64,000 bases of DNA, from NCBI RefSeq assembly GCF_001456115.1, contig NZ_CP013265.1, positions 124,001-188,000 on the forward strand. The letters run 5' to 3'. Both the position numbers and the translations under genes were made by a program. Below the pieces are notes generated by a model. The model did not search any database. It was not told the DNA's origin and saw only the letters and a program-made list of their open reading frames with translations. Positions 34,762 through 44,134 of this stretch are shown in pieces; the stretch's first letter is position 1; each line of letters starts with the position of its first letter. Origin of the DNA: Sphingobium baderi. GTDB taxonomy: Bacteria; Pseudomonadota; Alphaproteobacteria; Sphingomonadales; Sphingomonadaceae.

Positions 34762-35706
34762 CTACATCGACATTGGTGGCGACAGTGTCCCCAGCCAGGC
34801 GACCAGCCCGAGAATGACGATCGCAAGACCGCCTTCGACGACGAGGCTCGCCCGCAACAGCGCCTGCGCCCGGGGCGCGTCCTCTTCCTCGATCGCCTGC
34901 GCCAGTGCCGGGGTCAGGCGGTAACGGTTGAGCGCGGCCAGGCCCAGCATGCCGGCGAAGAGCAGCAGCTTGGCGATGAGCAGCAGGCCGTAGGTCGACT
35001 GCCCGAGAGACGCGATGTTGCCCGGGCCGACCAGGAACCAGCCGTTCACCGTCCCGGTCAGGATCAGCAGGGCGACGATGATCGTGCCGACGAGGGAGAA
35101 GCCCCGCAGCGCTTCCTCGGCGAGCATGACCCGGTCCATGTCTTCAGTGGCGAGATCATCGGTTGCGAGCCTGGTAAGAACCAGCGCAAGGAATGCGGCA
35201 AGCGCGCCGACCCAGGCGCCCGCGGCGAGCAGATGGATGAGATCGGCCCCCAGTTGCAGCCAGCCCGCCTCGCCTTCGCCGGCCGCGCCATGCCCGCTCC
35301 AGGCGAGGGTCGCGAGCGCGACCGCGCCTGCCAGAGTGGACGCGATAAAGACAGGACGGGATTGCCGGCGATAGAAGGGGATGCAGAGCAGAAGAACAAG
35401 AAGCGCGACAAGACGCGCCTTCAGCGCCGTTCCCATGGACGTGCCGTTGATGAGGTCTGCGACCATGGATAGATCAGGCTGGGTGAGCGGCAGGCCGGTC
35501 ATGGCCGCAGCCTGCAACGCGAACCCCAGCGCCGACAGCAAGAGGGCGAGACAGGCGAGACAGGCCACCATTGCCGCCATCGGCATATGCCGCTGAACGA
35601 TCCGGCCGCCGCCAGGCGCATAGAGCGCGAACAGCGGCAGGCCGAACAGCAGGCCGAGATCGACGTAGAGCGCCCAGCGGACGGCGACGAGTGCCACGTC
35701 GTTCAT
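34762..35706 (-). CDS. copD: CopD-family copper-resistance membrane protein
   Basis: The 314-residue protein has about eight hydrophobic segments, with the CopD/PcoD pattern including LIHLLAAGAWVGALAAFLAL and a C-terminal LVVEGGLAIVILGLVAWLGT. CopD sits in the inner membrane and works with periplasmic CopC in copper handling or uptake. It starts 4 bp after the copC stop, forming a copCD operon under the promoter at 36119-36145. Confidence 0.9.
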   Translation of the reverse strand: MNDVALVAVRWALYVDLGLLFGLPLFALYAPGGGRIVQRHMPMAAMVACLACLALLLSALGFALQAAAMTGLPLTQPDLSMVADLINGTSMGTALKARLVALLVLLLCIPFYRRQSRPVFIASTLAGAVALATLAWSGHGAAGEGEAGWLQLGADLIHLLAAGAWVGALAAFLALVLTRLATDDLATEDMDRVMLAEEALRGFSLVGTIIVALLILTGTVNGWFLVGPGNIASLGQSTYGLLLIAKLLLFAGMLGLAALNRYRLTPALAQAIEEEDAPRAQALLRASLVVEGGLAIVILGLVAWLGTLSPPMSM

Positions 35707-35710
35707 GGCG

Positions 35711-36088
35711 TCACTTGACGGTAAAGGCGAGATTGCCCTGGATGCGGTGCGTGTCGGTCGAGACGACGTGCCAGGCGACCTGATAGCTGCCCGCCATGAG
35801 CGGCTTGGCGAGCGTCAGCACGAGCGTCTTGTCGCCTTCGACGGACGTCTTGAAGCCGGTTACCGCCATGCGGTGGTTGGGCATGCCGGGCATGCCGGTC
35901 ATCACGATCTCGGCGCCCGACAGCTTCGGCATCAGACCTTCACTGAAGGTGAGCGTTATACGCGACGGCGCCGGGACGCTGGCGTTGGCGGCGGGCGTCG
36001 AGGACACGAGCTTGGGATGGGCGTAGGCCGGAGCAGAAACACTCAGGCCGACGGCGGCGATGGCTGCGAGCGGCGAAAAGAAGCGCAT
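35711..36088 (-). CDS. copC: CopC periplasmic copper-binding protein
   Basis: The 125-residue protein has a signal peptide ending SAPAYA, so the mature protein starts HPKLVSS with the N-terminal His of the Cu(II) site. SYQVAWHVVSTDTHRIQG supplies further ligands. The segment MTGMPGMPNHRM resembles the Met-rich Cu(I) site. Length matches the family. It is first in copCD and is divergent from the CnrYXH-like operon. Confidence 0.94.
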   Translation of the reverse strand: MRFFSPLAAIAAVGLSVSAPAYAHPKLVSSTPAANASVPAPSRITLTFSEGLMPKLSGAEIVMTGMPGMPNHRMAVTGFKTSVEGDKTLVLTLAKPLMAGSYQVAWHVVSTDTHRIQGNLAFTVK

Positions 36089-36118
36089 TTGGACATTCTC
36101 CTGTCAGTGACATGAGAG

Positions 36119-36145
36119 AATACGCAGCCGCGACCTGCACCCCTC
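36119..36145 (-). promoter_or_regulatory. ECF-sigma-type promoter for copCD
   Basis: On the minus strand GAGGGG (36140-36145), 15 bp, CGTATT (36119-36124). The same element with identical spacing precedes the CnrYXH-like operon and copAB. It lies 31 bp before the copC ATG. Confidence 0.7.
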
Positions 36146-36169
36146 GCAATTTTCTTTTTGTTCCCGGAC

Positions 36170-36196
36170 AAGGGTTAGAAGACCACCCTGCGTATT
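36170..36196 (+). promoter_or_regulatory. ECF-sigma-type promoter for the CnrYXH-like operon
   Basis: AAGGGT (36170-36175), 15 bp, CGTATT (36191-36196), 24 bp before the anti-sigma-like ATG at 36221. Sharing the motif with copCD and copAB suggests autoregulation by the ECF sigma factor encoded in the operon. Confidence 0.68.
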
Positions 36197-36220
36197 GAGA
36201 AGAGAAGACGGAGAAACATC

Positions 36221-36490
36221 ATGGACCACCTCGACGACATGCTCAGCCGGTTGCGGGAAGCCCCCCTCGATCCCCGGCTTGCCGGGCTGGACAGCCGCGT
36301 CATGGCCGAGATCGCCCGGCTCCAGGCCATGCCGCGCCTGAGCGCCACGACCTTCGGTGTCGCAGCCGCGGTCGCGCTCTTCATCGGCATCGCCGGTTCC
36401 GCGGTGCCAGTGCGTTCGGCAGATGCTGCGGCATCGCCCTTCGACGCGCGGCTCGCGCTCGCTCCTTCGACGCTGCTGAGCGCGCAATGA
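36221..36490 (+). CDS. CnrY-like membrane anti-sigma factor
   Basis: The 89-residue protein has a short cytoplasmic N terminus (MDHLDDMLSRLREAPLDPRL), one membrane helix (TFGVAAAVALFIGIAGSAV, about 46-64) and a short periplasmic tail. Size, topology and position before a CnrX-like sensor and an ECF sigma match CnrY, which holds CnrH at the membrane. It overlaps the next gene by 4 bp. Assignment rests on context. Confidence 0.7.
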   Translation: MDHLDDMLSRLREAPLDPRLAGLDSRVMAEIARLQAMPRLSATTFGVAAAVALFIGIAGSAVPVRSADAAASPFDARLALAPSTLLSAQ

Positions 36491-36930
36491 TGCGCGATCG
36501 CCGCGGCCTTCTCCTTCTCGTGCTGCTGACGTTTGTTGCGGCAGTAGCGGGGGTCGTGATCGGCCGGCTCTATGTCGTGCCGGCGCCCCCTGTCGAGAAT
36601 GAGCTGCACGACCTGCTCCATCGCGATCTCAAGCTGGATAGCGCGCAACATGCACGGCTCGAGGCTATCGAAGCCCGCTACGCCATCCGCCGACAGGCCC
36701 TGGAAGCGGAACTGCGCGCCGACAATGCATGGCTCGCGCAGGCCATCAGGTCGGAACATGGCTATGGGCCTCAGGTCTCCGCCGCCGTCGACCGGTCACA
36801 CCAGGCGATGGGCGCGCTGCAGAAGGAAACGCTCGAGCATATCTTCGCGATGCGTGCGGTGCTCCGCCCCGACCAGACGGTGAAGTTCGACGACGCCGTC
36901 GTGAAAGCGCTGACGGCCGAGAAAAAATGA
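36487..36930 (+). CDS. CnrX-like periplasmic metal sensor
   Basis: The 147-residue protein has an N-terminal membrane anchor (LLLLVLLTFVAAVAGVVIG) and a helical periplasmic domain with HDLLHRDLKLDSAQHARLEA, RSEHGYG and LEHIFAMRAVLRPDQ. This is the CnrX/ZraP-like metal-sensor fold with several His and Met residues that could bind copper. It would signal through the anti-sigma factor to free the sigma factor. It overlaps both neighbours by ATGA. Confidence 0.82.
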   Translation: MMRDRRGLLLLVLLTFVAAVAGVVIGRLYVVPAPPVENELHDLLHRDLKLDSAQHARLEAIEARYAIRRQALEAELRADNAWLAQAIRSEHGYGPQVSAAVDRSHQAMGALQKETLEHIFAMRAVLRPDQTVKFDDAVVKALTAEKK

Positions 36931-37493
36931 CGCTCCACCTCCCCGACTGCTCGGACGGGGAGCTTGCGGCTCTGGCGCTGGGGGGCCGGCAAGCGGCCTA
37001 TGGCGAGCTGGTCCGCCGGCATCAGGGCTGGGTACACCGTCTCGTGCGCAGCCATGTCGGTAGCCCCGACGAGGCGCTCGACGTCACTCAGGCGAGCTTC
37101 GTGGCCGCCTTTTCCGCGCTCAGCCGCTATGATGGGACGCGGCCCTTCCCGGTCTGGATGTCGCGGATCGTCATCAACAAATGCCACGACTGGCGCCGTC
37201 GCCGTGCGGTCCGCAATTTCTTTTCCTTCGCCCTTCCTCTGGGCGAAGCCGAACATATCGTCGACGACGCACCCTCGGCCGACCGCGCCCTGGATGCCGA
37301 ACAGCAACTCGCCGAGGCGATGACGGCGATCGCCGCCCTGCCCGCCTCGCTCAAGGACACGCTCATCCTGCGGACGATCGACGAGAAATCGGAAGCCGAA
37401 ACCGCCGAGATCCTCGGCATCTCCCAGAAGGCCGTCGAGACCCGCCTCTACCGCGCCCGGGCGCGCCTCGCGGAAAGTTTGAAGAAAGTTTGA
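36927..37493 (+). CDS. ECF sigma factor (CnrH-like)
   Basis: From the ATG at 36927 the product is 188 residues. Region 2 (ALGGRQAAYGELVRRHQGWV, DEALDVTQASFVAAFSALSR, FPVWMSRIVINKCHDW) and region 4 (LPASLKDTLILRTIDEKSEA, ETAEILGISQKAVETRLYRA) are clear. It should direct transcription of copCD, its own operon and copAB through the shared GAGGGG-N15-CGTATT elements. The copAB promoter overlaps its stop codon. Confidence 0.92.
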   Translation: MTLHLPDCSDGELAALALGGRQAAYGELVRRHQGWVHRLVRSHVGSPDEALDVTQASFVAAFSALSRYDGTRPFPVWMSRIVINKCHDWRRRRAVRNFFSFALPLGEAEHIVDDAPSADRALDAEQQLAEAMTAIAALPASLKDTLILRTIDEKSEAETAEILGISQKAVETRLYRARARLAESLKKV

Positions 37494-37518
37494 GGGGCAG
37501 GCGGGTGGGCTGCGTATT
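37492..37518 (+). promoter_or_regulatory. ECF-sigma-type promoter for copAB
   Basis: GAGGGG (37492-37497), 15 bp, CGTATT (37513-37518), 42 bp before the multicopper oxidase ATG. It begins inside the stop codon of the sigma gene. Sequence and spacing match the copCD promoter, except for the spacer. Confidence 0.7.
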
Positions 37519-37560
37519 TCCAATAGGTCCGCCCTCTTTCCGCAAGCTGAGACAAACCGA

Positions 37561-39513
37561 ATGATTTCTGCCCTCGACCGCCGCCAGTTCCTTCGCGGCG
37601 CGGCCCTCGCCGGTGGTGGCGCCGCATTATCAGCCTGGCTGCCTGCCTGGGCGCAGACCATCTCGCCGGGGATGCGACCGACGCTACCGACCGTGTCGGG
37701 CGAAGACATCACGCTGACCATCGCCCGGCAGTCGATGAGCATCGACGGGCGCCAGTTCCGCGCAATCGGTCTCAACGGCACGGTCCCCGCCCCGCTGATC
37801 CGGCTGCGCGAAGGCCAGCGCGTGCGGCTCAACGTCGTCAATCAACTCGAGGAGGACAGCTCGATCCACTGGCACGGGCTGATCCTGCCGGCCAATATGG
37901 ACGGCGTGCCGGGCGTGTCTTTTCCGGGCATCAAGCCGGGATCGAACTACCTCTACCAGTTCCCCGTCGTGCAAAGCGGCACCTACTGGTATCACAGCCA
38001 TTCGGGCCTGCAGGAGCAGGAAGGCCATTACGGCCCGATCATCATCGACCCCGCCGGTGCCGATCCGGTCGCCTATGACCGCGAGCATGTCATCGTGCTC
38101 GCCGATCACAGCGCACTCTCGCCGCAGGCGATCTTCCGGCGTCTCAAGGTCAACCCCGGCCATTTCAACTTCCAGCGCCAGACGCTGGCCGGGCTGCTCT
38201 CGGGCAAGGACCAGCCACTCAAGGACCGGCTCGACTGGGGCCAGATGCGGATGGACCCCGCCGACATCTCCGATGTCACCGGATCGACCTACACCTATCT
38301 CGTCAATGGCCATGGTCCGATGGACAACTGGACCGCGCTCTTCACCCCGGGCGAGCGGGTGCGGCTGCGCGTCATCAATGCGTCGGCGATGACCACCTTC
38401 AACGTCCGCGTACCCGGCCTGCCGCTCAGCATCGTCCAGGCCGACGGGCAGAATGTGGTGCCCGTCACCGTCGACGAGTTCCAGATCGGTGTCGCCGAGA
38501 CCTACGACGTCGTTGTCAGCCCAGGCGAGGACAAGGCCTATACTCTTGTCGGCGAGGCCATCGACCGCTCGGGCATGGCGCGTGCCACGCTCGCGCCGCG
38601 CGCCGGCATGGCTGGCGAGGTGCCTCCCTTACGCAAACGGCCGCTCGCCGACATGAAGGACATGGGCATGGACATGTCCTCGATGCCGGGCATGGAAGGC
38701 ATGGACATGTCGGGCGGCGCTATGCGGGGCGTCGATCCGACGGCCGAGAAGAACGCGTCCGCGCGCCTCGCGACCGGCGCGGCGGCAGCGATGGCGACCA
38801 TGGACAACAGCGCCATGGCGGGCATGGACCATTCGGGGATGGATCATTCCGCGATGAGCGGGATGGATCATGGATCGATGGCCGGCATGGACCACGGCGC
38901 GATGGGCGCCGATGGCCAGATGGCGGGCATGGATCATGGCGGGCACGCGATGGGTTCGATGAAGATGCGCGACTTCTCGAACGCGCCGCAGGTGAAGCGC
39001 GATCCGAGCGTCCAGACCATCTCGCCGATGCCCGTCGACCGCACCGGCGAGCCCGGCCAGGGCCTCACCGACGTCGGCCACAAGGTGCTCGTCTACAAGG
39101 ATCTGATGGCGCTCGAGCGCAATCCAGACGTGCGCGCGCCGAGCCGCAGCATCGACATCCACCTCACCGGCAACATGGAGCGGTTCATGTGGTCGTTCGA
39201 CGGCGAGAAAATGTCGGACCATCACGAGCCGATCCCGTTCATCGAAGGCGAGCGGGTGCGCGTCAATCTCATCAACGACACGATGATGGGGCATCCGATC
39301 CACATCCACGGCCATTTCTTCGAGCTGGTGACCGGGCATGGCGACCATGCGCCGCGCAAGCACACCGTCATCGTCCAGCCCGGCGGCAAGGTGAGCTGGG
39401 ACTTCACCGCCGACGCGGTCGGGGACTGGGCCTTCCACTGCCATCTCCTCTACCACATGCATGCAGGGATGATGCGGGTCGTGAGCGTGCGTCCGAAGGG
39501 AGACGCGCAATGA
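37561..39513 (+). CDS. copA: CopA multicopper oxidase (periplasmic, Tat-exported), first copy
   Basis: The 650-residue protein has a twin-arginine signal (DRRQFLRGAALAGGG). The four copper-site His clusters are SIHWHGLIL, WYHSHSGLQ, HPIHIHGHFFEL and HCHLLYHMHAGMM. Between domains 2 and 3 (about residues 360-470) lies a Met/His-rich insert with repeated GMDHS and GMDHG units, which can bind many Cu(I) ions. CopA oxidises Cu(I) and sequesters copper in the periplasm. It overlaps copB by 4 bp and follows an ECF-type promoter. Confidence 0.95.
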   Translation: MISALDRRQFLRGAALAGGGAALSAWLPAWAQTISPGMRPTLPTVSGEDITLTIARQSMSIDGRQFRAIGLNGTVPAPLIRLREGQRVRLNVVNQLEEDSSIHWHGLILPANMDGVPGVSFPGIKPGSNYLYQFPVVQSGTYWYHSHSGLQEQEGHYGPIIIDPAGADPVAYDREHVIVLADHSALSPQAIFRRLKVNPGHFNFQRQTLAGLLSGKDQPLKDRLDWGQMRMDPADISDVTGSTYTYLVNGHGPMDNWTALFTPGERVRLRVINASAMTTFNVRVPGLPLSIVQADGQNVVPVTVDEFQIGVAETYDVVVSPGEDKAYTLVGEAIDRSGMARATLAPRAGMAGEVPPLRKRPLADMKDMGMDMSSMPGMEGMDMSGGAMRGVDPTAEKNASARLATGAAAAMATMDNSAMAGMDHSGMDHSAMSGMDHGSMAGMDHGAMGADGQMAGMDHGGHAMGSMKMRDFSNAPQVKRDPSVQTISPMPVDRTGEPGQGLTDVGHKVLVYKDLMALERNPDVRAPSRSIDIHLTGNMERFMWSFDGEKMSDHHEPIPFIEGERVRVNLINDTMMGHPIHIHGHFFELVTGHGDHAPRKHTVIVQPGGKVSWDFTADAVGDWAFHCHLLYHMHAGMMRVVSVRPKGDAQ

Positions 39514-40697
39514 CCCGCATCCTCACGCCGCTGGTGAGCGCGATCGCCCTTCTCGCCGCCGCACCCGCCTTTGCCCAGGATCATTCGATGCACGACATGC
39601 CCGGCATGGCGCCGCCGGGCGGGGCGCGGCCGGCGCAGGAGAAAAAGAAGGACAAGGCCGCCGCGCCGCGCCCCAAGCCCACTGCCAGGCCGCGCGCTCA
39701 GAAGCCAGCGCCGGACACCATGCCGGCAATGGACCATTCGCAGCACCAGACCACTCCCGCGGCGCAAGCAAATGCGGCCGGTCAGCCGCAATCCACGTCT
39801 CCCGCAATGCCGGAGATGCCGGGCATGGACCACTCCCAGCATCAGGACGGCGCGATGCCCGACATGCCCGGGATGGACCATGCGCAGCATGGCCAGACAG
39901 CGACGCCGGGAATGCCCGCCATGCCCGGCATGCAAATGACCGGCACGGCGCTTCCGGCCGGCAATGCGCCCCCGCCGCCTCCCCCAAGCGACCACTTCGC
40001 CGATCGTGATTTTCCCGGCGGCGAGATGGCGCGCTCGCGCGACATCATGATGAAGGATACCGGCGGCAACAATTTCGGGCAAATGCTGCTCAACCTGTTC
40101 GAGTATCAGGCGCATAGCGGCCGCGATGGCTATCGCTGGGATGGCGAAGGCTTTTACGGCGGCGACATCAACCGGCTCTGGCTCAAGAGCGAGGGCGAAG
40201 GCGAGTTCGGCCGCGGCATCGACAGCGCCGAGGTGCAGGTGCTCTACAGCCGGGCCATCGACCCCTATTTCAATCTTCAGGGCGGTATCCGCCAGGACTT
40301 CGGCCGCGGGCCCGACCGCACCTACGCGACGATCGGCGTCGAGGGCCTGGCTCCTGGCATGTTCGAGGTCGAAGGCGCGCTGTTCCTCTCGACCAAGGGC
40401 GATGTTCTGGGCCGGGTCGAGGGCTATTACGACCAGCGCATCACCCAGCGCCTGATCCTCCAGCCGCGCGCCGAGGTCAATTTCGCCGCACAGGATATTC
40501 CGGAGAACGACATCGGTTCGGGGCTGGTCAACATAGAGCTCGGCGCGCGCCTGCGCTACGAATTCAGCCGCCAGTTCGCGCCTTACATCGGCGTTTCCTA
40601 TCTGCGCAAAGCCGGAGACACGGCGCGGCTGTCGAGGCTTGCGGGCGAGGACGTCCATGCCACCAGCTTCGTCGCCGGCGTTCGCTTCTGGTTTTAG
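39510..40697 (+). CDS. copB: CopB outer-membrane copper-resistance protein, first copy
   Basis: The ATG at 39510 overlaps the copA stop and gives a signal peptide (LLAAAPAFAQ). The 395-residue product has a Met/His/Pro-rich N-terminal third (MHDMPGMAPPGG, GMDHSQHQ, GMDHAQHG) and a C-terminal beta-barrel (from about residue 185: NLFEYQAHSGRDGYRWDGEG to FVAGVRFWF). The terminal aromatic residue is typical of outer-membrane proteins. It may bind copper at the outer membrane. Confidence 0.94.
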   Translation: MTRILTPLVSAIALLAAAPAFAQDHSMHDMPGMAPPGGARPAQEKKKDKAAAPRPKPTARPRAQKPAPDTMPAMDHSQHQTTPAAQANAAGQPQSTSPAMPEMPGMDHSQHQDGAMPDMPGMDHAQHGQTATPGMPAMPGMQMTGTALPAGNAPPPPPPSDHFADRDFPGGEMARSRDIMMKDTGGNNFGQMLLNLFEYQAHSGRDGYRWDGEGFYGGDINRLWLKSEGEGEFGRGIDSAEVQVLYSRAIDPYFNLQGGIRQDFGRGPDRTYATIGVEGLAPGMFEVEGALFLSTKGDVLGRVEGYYDQRITQRLILQPRAEVNFAAQDIPENDIGSGLVNIELGARLRYEFSRQFAPYIGVSYLRKAGDTARLSRLAGEDVHATSFVAGVRFWF

Positions 40698-40787
40698 CAT
40701 CAGGACGGCTGATGGCGGGGGCGAACAAGAGAGCGGGGCGTTACACTCATACCCAGGTCGGCCGGCGCCGAGCGAAGGAGATACGCC

Positions 40788-41261
40788 ATGGACCATTCGT
40801 CCCACATGAACACCCGGAAGATGGGCGCCTATTGGAGCCTTGCCGTTCAGACCGTCATCAGCGGCGTCATCATGTATCTGGTGATGTTCGTCATGATCGA
40901 CGGGCTCGACAGCTTCTACAACAACCTCAACATGCTCTACATGACGCTGATGATGGTCGCGCCGATGGTGGTGCTGATGATCCTCGCCATGCGGCACATG
41001 TTCGCGTCGAAGGCCGCCAACATCGCGCTGATCGCCGCGTCGCTGGTCGCCTTCTTCGGCAGCTTTGCACTCATCCGCACCCAGACCACGATCGGCGACA
41101 CGGCCTTTCTGCGCTCGATGATCCCGCATCATTCCGGGGCGATCCTGATGTGCCAGGAAGCAAAGCTCAGCGATCCGGAAGTCATCCGGCTTTGCGAATC
41201 GATCAAGCGCTCGCAGCGGCAGGAAATCGACGAGATGAAGGCCATACTCGCGCGGCGCTGA
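40788..41261 (+). CDS. DUF305-type membrane protein
   Basis: The 157-residue protein starts [13 protein letters not shown], has three hydrophobic helices (residues ~18-40, 48-68, 73-93) and a C-terminal DUF305 segment with [20 protein letters not shown]. The PHH...C pattern and Met/His N terminus suggest metal binding. These proteins often accompany copper genes. A GGAG-rich RBS lies upstream. Confidence 0.85.
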   Translation: MDHSSHMNTRKMGAYWSLAVQTVISGVIMYLVMFVMIDGLDSFYNNLNMLYMTLMMVAPMVVLMILAMRHMFASKAANIALIAASLVAFFGSFALIRTQTTIGDTAFLRSMIPHHSGAILMCQEAKLSDPEVIRLCESIKRSQRQEIDEMKAILARR

Positions 41262-41289
41262 GTGGCACGGTCGGGCTACGCCCGGATAC

Positions 41290-42855
41290 GTGCGCCCGGC
41301 CAGGTATGTGAGCCGGCCGATGGTCGACACGAGGCGCGGGGCGGACGAGATTGCAAGCGACGTAGCGCGGCTTGCGCCGCTGTTCCTGCGACAGGCTGGC
41401 GGCCACGTCCTGACGCTGCTCGATCCTTCCGGGATCGTGCTGAGCTATAATGAAGAAGGCGAGCGTGCCGAATGCTGGCCGCTCGATCGCGTTCTGGGAC
41501 AGCCCCACGACCTGTTCTACCCGCCAGACGAGATAACGGCAGGACGGCCCCGCGCCGACTTGGACGCCGCTCTGCGCGAAGGCACTCTGGAGCGTGAAGC
41601 CTGGCGAGTCTGCGAGAACGGCTCGGAATACCTTGCGCGATTGACCATCACTGCGCTGTTCGAAGACGACGCCCATCGAGGCTTTGCCTGCATCAGCCGG
41701 GATGTCACCGACGAGGCGGCGGTCCGGGCTTCAAACGAAACGCGCGAGCAGCATCTGCAATCGATCCTGGCGACCGTACCTGATGCAATGATAATAATCG
41801 ACGAGGCCGGCGTCATCACCTCGTTCAGCGCTGCTGCCCAGCGCATGTTCGGCTATTCGGAAGCCGAGCTCGTCGGGCAAAATGTCTCCTGTCTTATGCC
41901 TCAGCCCGACCGCGACCGGCACGACGAATACATCGCGCATTATCTGCAGACGGGCGAGCGCCGGATCATCGGTCTGGGCCGCGTCGTTGTGGGTCAGCGC
42001 CGCGACGGCTCGACCTTCCCGATGCAGTTGTCGGTCGGCGAGGCCGGTGAAGAGGGCCAGCGGCTTTTCACAGGGTTCATCCGGGATCTCACCGCCAAGG
42101 AGCAGGATGAGCTCAGGCTCAAGGAACTGCAAGCGGAGTTGGTTCATGTCTCGCGGTTGAGCGCGATGGGTACGATGGCCTCCACGCTTGCTCATGAACT
42201 CAATCAGCCGCTCGCCGCAGTGGCGCTCTATCTCGAAACCATTCGGGACATGCTCGCTGTCCAGGATGATGAGCCATTCGTCTCTCTTCGGTCCGTAATG
42301 GACGATGCCGCTCAGGAGACGCTGCGCGCTGGCCACATCGTCCGGCGCCTCCGCGACTTCGTCGCACGCGGTGAGGTCGACAAGAGTTTGCACGACCTGC
42401 CGCAAGTCATCACCGAGGCAAGCCAACTGGCACTGGTCGGCGCGCGCGAGCGGGGCATCCGTAGCTTCTTCGCAATCGACCCCGCAGCCACGCCGGTCCT
42501 CATCGACAGGGTGCAGATCCAGCAGGTGCTCGTAAACCTGATGCGCAACGCCGTTGAGGCCATGGCAGAATCATCGATCCGCGACCTCAAAGTCGCGACG
42601 AGTTTGCGTGCCGACGGCCTTGTCGAGGTTACGGTGGAGGATACCGGCCCCGGGATCGCGGAAGAAATTCGCGAACAACTGTTCATGGCGTTCACATCGA
42701 CGAAGGCCGACGGCATGGGCCTTGGCCTCTCGATCTGCCGGACGATCATCGAAGCACATGGCGGCCGCATCTGGATGGAGCGCTCTGACCGAGGCGGCAC
42801 GTGCTTTCACTTCACGCTGATCCACGCGCGGGCGGAGGAGGAACATGGGGGATAG
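41290..42855 (+). CDS. fixL: FixL-like haem-PAS oxygen-sensing histidine kinase
   Basis: The 521-residue kinase (511 if it starts at the ATG at 41320) has two PAS domains (about 30-145 and 155-270) and a HisKA/HATPase core. The second PAS carries [15 protein letters not shown] with His211 at the FixL haem-ligand position, and IIGLGRVV with Arg231 at the position of the haem-propionate/O2-responsive Arg. The phospho-acceptor is His302 (TLAHELNQP), then [10 protein letters not shown] (N box) and GLGLSI (G box). No membrane helix is seen, so it is soluble. It overlaps the fixJ start by 11 bp. Confidence 0.92.
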   Translation: MRPARYVSRPMVDTRRGADEIASDVARLAPLFLRQAGGHVLTLLDPSGIVLSYNEEGERAECWPLDRVLGQPHDLFYPPDEITAGRPRADLDAALREGTLEREAWRVCENGSEYLARLTITALFEDDAHRGFACISRDVTDEAAVRASNETREQHLQSILATVPDAMIIIDEAGVITSFSAAAQRMFGYSEAELVGQNVSCLMPQPDRDRHDEYIAHYLQTGERRIIGLGRVVVGQRRDGSTFPMQLSVGEAGEEGQRLFTGFIRDLTAKEQDELRLKELQAELVHVSRLSAMGTMASTLAHELNQPLAAVALYLETIRDMLAVQDDEPFVSLRSVMDDAAQETLRAGHIVRRLRDFVARGEVDKSLHDLPQVITEASQLALVGARERGIRSFFAIDPAATPVLIDRVQIQQVLVNLMRNAVEAMAESSIRDLKVATSLRADGLVEVTVEDTGPGIAEEIREQLFMAFTSTKADGMGLGLSICRTIIEAHGGRIWMERSDRGGTCFHFTLIHARAEEEHGG

Positions 42856-43465
42856 ACGCATCATTCATCTGGTCGACGACGAGGAGAGCATCCGCAAGGC
42901 GGCAAGCTTCGCGCTCAAAACCGCGGGCTATGATGTCATCGCCTACACCTCCGGAGTGGAATTTCTCAGGACAGCGAAGTCCGCTGAAGTAGGCTGCGTT
43001 ATCTTGGATGTGCGGATGCCTGAAATGGACGGTCTCCAAGTCCAGACCACTATGGCTGCGCGTGGGATCAACATGCCGGTCATCGTCCTGACCGGCCACG
43101 GCGATGTGTCGGTAGCTGTGCAGGCTATGAAAGGCGGCGCGATTGACTTTCTCGAAAAGCCCTTCGAGAAGGCTGCCCTGCTCGAGGCCGTGAGGCGCGC
43201 TTTCGCTCGTCTCGACGATGTCGACCTTCGCGCGCTGGAATCGTCGGAAGCCGAGGTGCGGGTTGCTGCCTTGACCCCCCGCGAGCAGGAAGTGCTGGAA
43301 GGATTGGCGAACGGCTTGCCCAACAAGACGATCGCCTATGATCTGGGTTGCTCATCCCGGACGGTCGAGGTTCACCGCGCCAGCCTCATGGCCAAGCTCG
43401 AGGTCCGCAATCTCTCTGAGGCGTTGAGGATCGCCTTTGCTGCCGGGTTCGGTCGCAAGACGTGA
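42845..43465 (+). CDS. fixJ: FixJ response regulator
   Basis: The 206-residue protein has a receiver with Asp55 ([12 protein letters not shown]), [20 protein letters not shown] and the Lys in LEKPFEKAA, then a LuxR-type HTH ([40 protein letters not shown]). It lies in an operon with fixL. In alphaproteobacteria phosphorylated FixJ turns on fixK and microaerobic genes. I did not see a fixK gene in the window. Confidence 0.94.
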   Translation: MGDRRIIHLVDDEESIRKAASFALKTAGYDVIAYTSGVEFLRTAKSAEVGCVILDVRMPEMDGLQVQTTMAARGINMPVIVLTGHGDVSVAVQAMKGGAIDFLEKPFEKAALLEAVRRAFARLDDVDLRALESSEAEVRVAALTPREQEVLEGLANGLPNKTIAYDLGCSSRTVEVHRASLMAKLEVRNLSEALRIAFAAGFGRKT

Positions 43466-43503
43466 TAACTGCGCCCTCTACGTAGCGACGAGGATGCCGC
43501 ATC

Positions 43504-43953
43504 GTGCGAGCCATTGCCGTGATGCAACAGGTCCTCATGTCGCGCGAGATGTCTTCGTTTTCTGACACACAAGGTGATGGGCGCTACACCATCCTCGTCT
43601 CCGACGACGACCCGGGTGTTCGGCGTGCCCTTCAGCTTCTCCTTAGATCCCGTGGCTACTGCGTCTGTAGCTATACAAGTGGTAGCGCGCTTTTGGCCGA
43701 TTCGCGTGCCAAGCGAGCCAATTGCCTGATTGTTGATTATCGCATGCCGGACATTGATGGCTTTTCGATCCTGCGCCAACTCCGATCGCTGGGCTGGTCC
43801 GGATGCTCCATCATGATTTCGGGCTTCCATGACGAGGTTCTCGCCCGCCGCGCTGCCGACGCGGGCTTTGATCACATGATCACTAAACCACTAAGGAGCC
43901 GTCTACTCCTCGAGGCAATCGGCCGTCACAGACGCCTCTCGTCGAATGAGTAA
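43504..43953 (+). CDS. Single-domain response regulator
   Basis: The 149-residue frame contains only a receiver domain: acidic DDD (34-36), phospho-acceptor Asp78 (LIVDYRMPDIDG), Ser in IMISGFHD and Lys in MITKPLRSR. Starts at 43504 (GTG) or at the ATGs at 43522, 43540 or 43552 are possible; the receiver begins shortly after 43585. Without an output domain it may be a phosphate sink or a feedback partner of FixL, a role known for FixT-like proteins (inference). Confidence 0.85.
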   Translation: MRAIAVMQQVLMSREMSSFSDTQGDGRYTILVSDDDPGVRRALQLLLRSRGYCVCSYTSGSALLADSRAKRANCLIVDYRMPDIDGFSILRQLRSLGWSGCSIMISGFHDEVLARRAADAGFDHMITKPLRSRLLLEAIGRHRRLSSNE

Positions 43954-44134
43954 ATGGACCGCGTCCGACCGCCAACGCTAAAGAGGCCAGGTGGGGACAC
44001 GAGCACGTCGTTTTTCCAGAGGAAACCAACCCAGCTGCGCCCAAGGGCCTTGCCCGCGGCTGGGCTCATTTGTCACAGCAACACATCTTGGATAGTGGTG
44101 GACGGTACGATTCATATCGATTTACGCGCTCCCC

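Noticed and set aside
40700..40722. CATCAG-CTGATG hairpin after the first copB, considered as a terminator
   Set aside because: Only 6-bp arms and no T-run.
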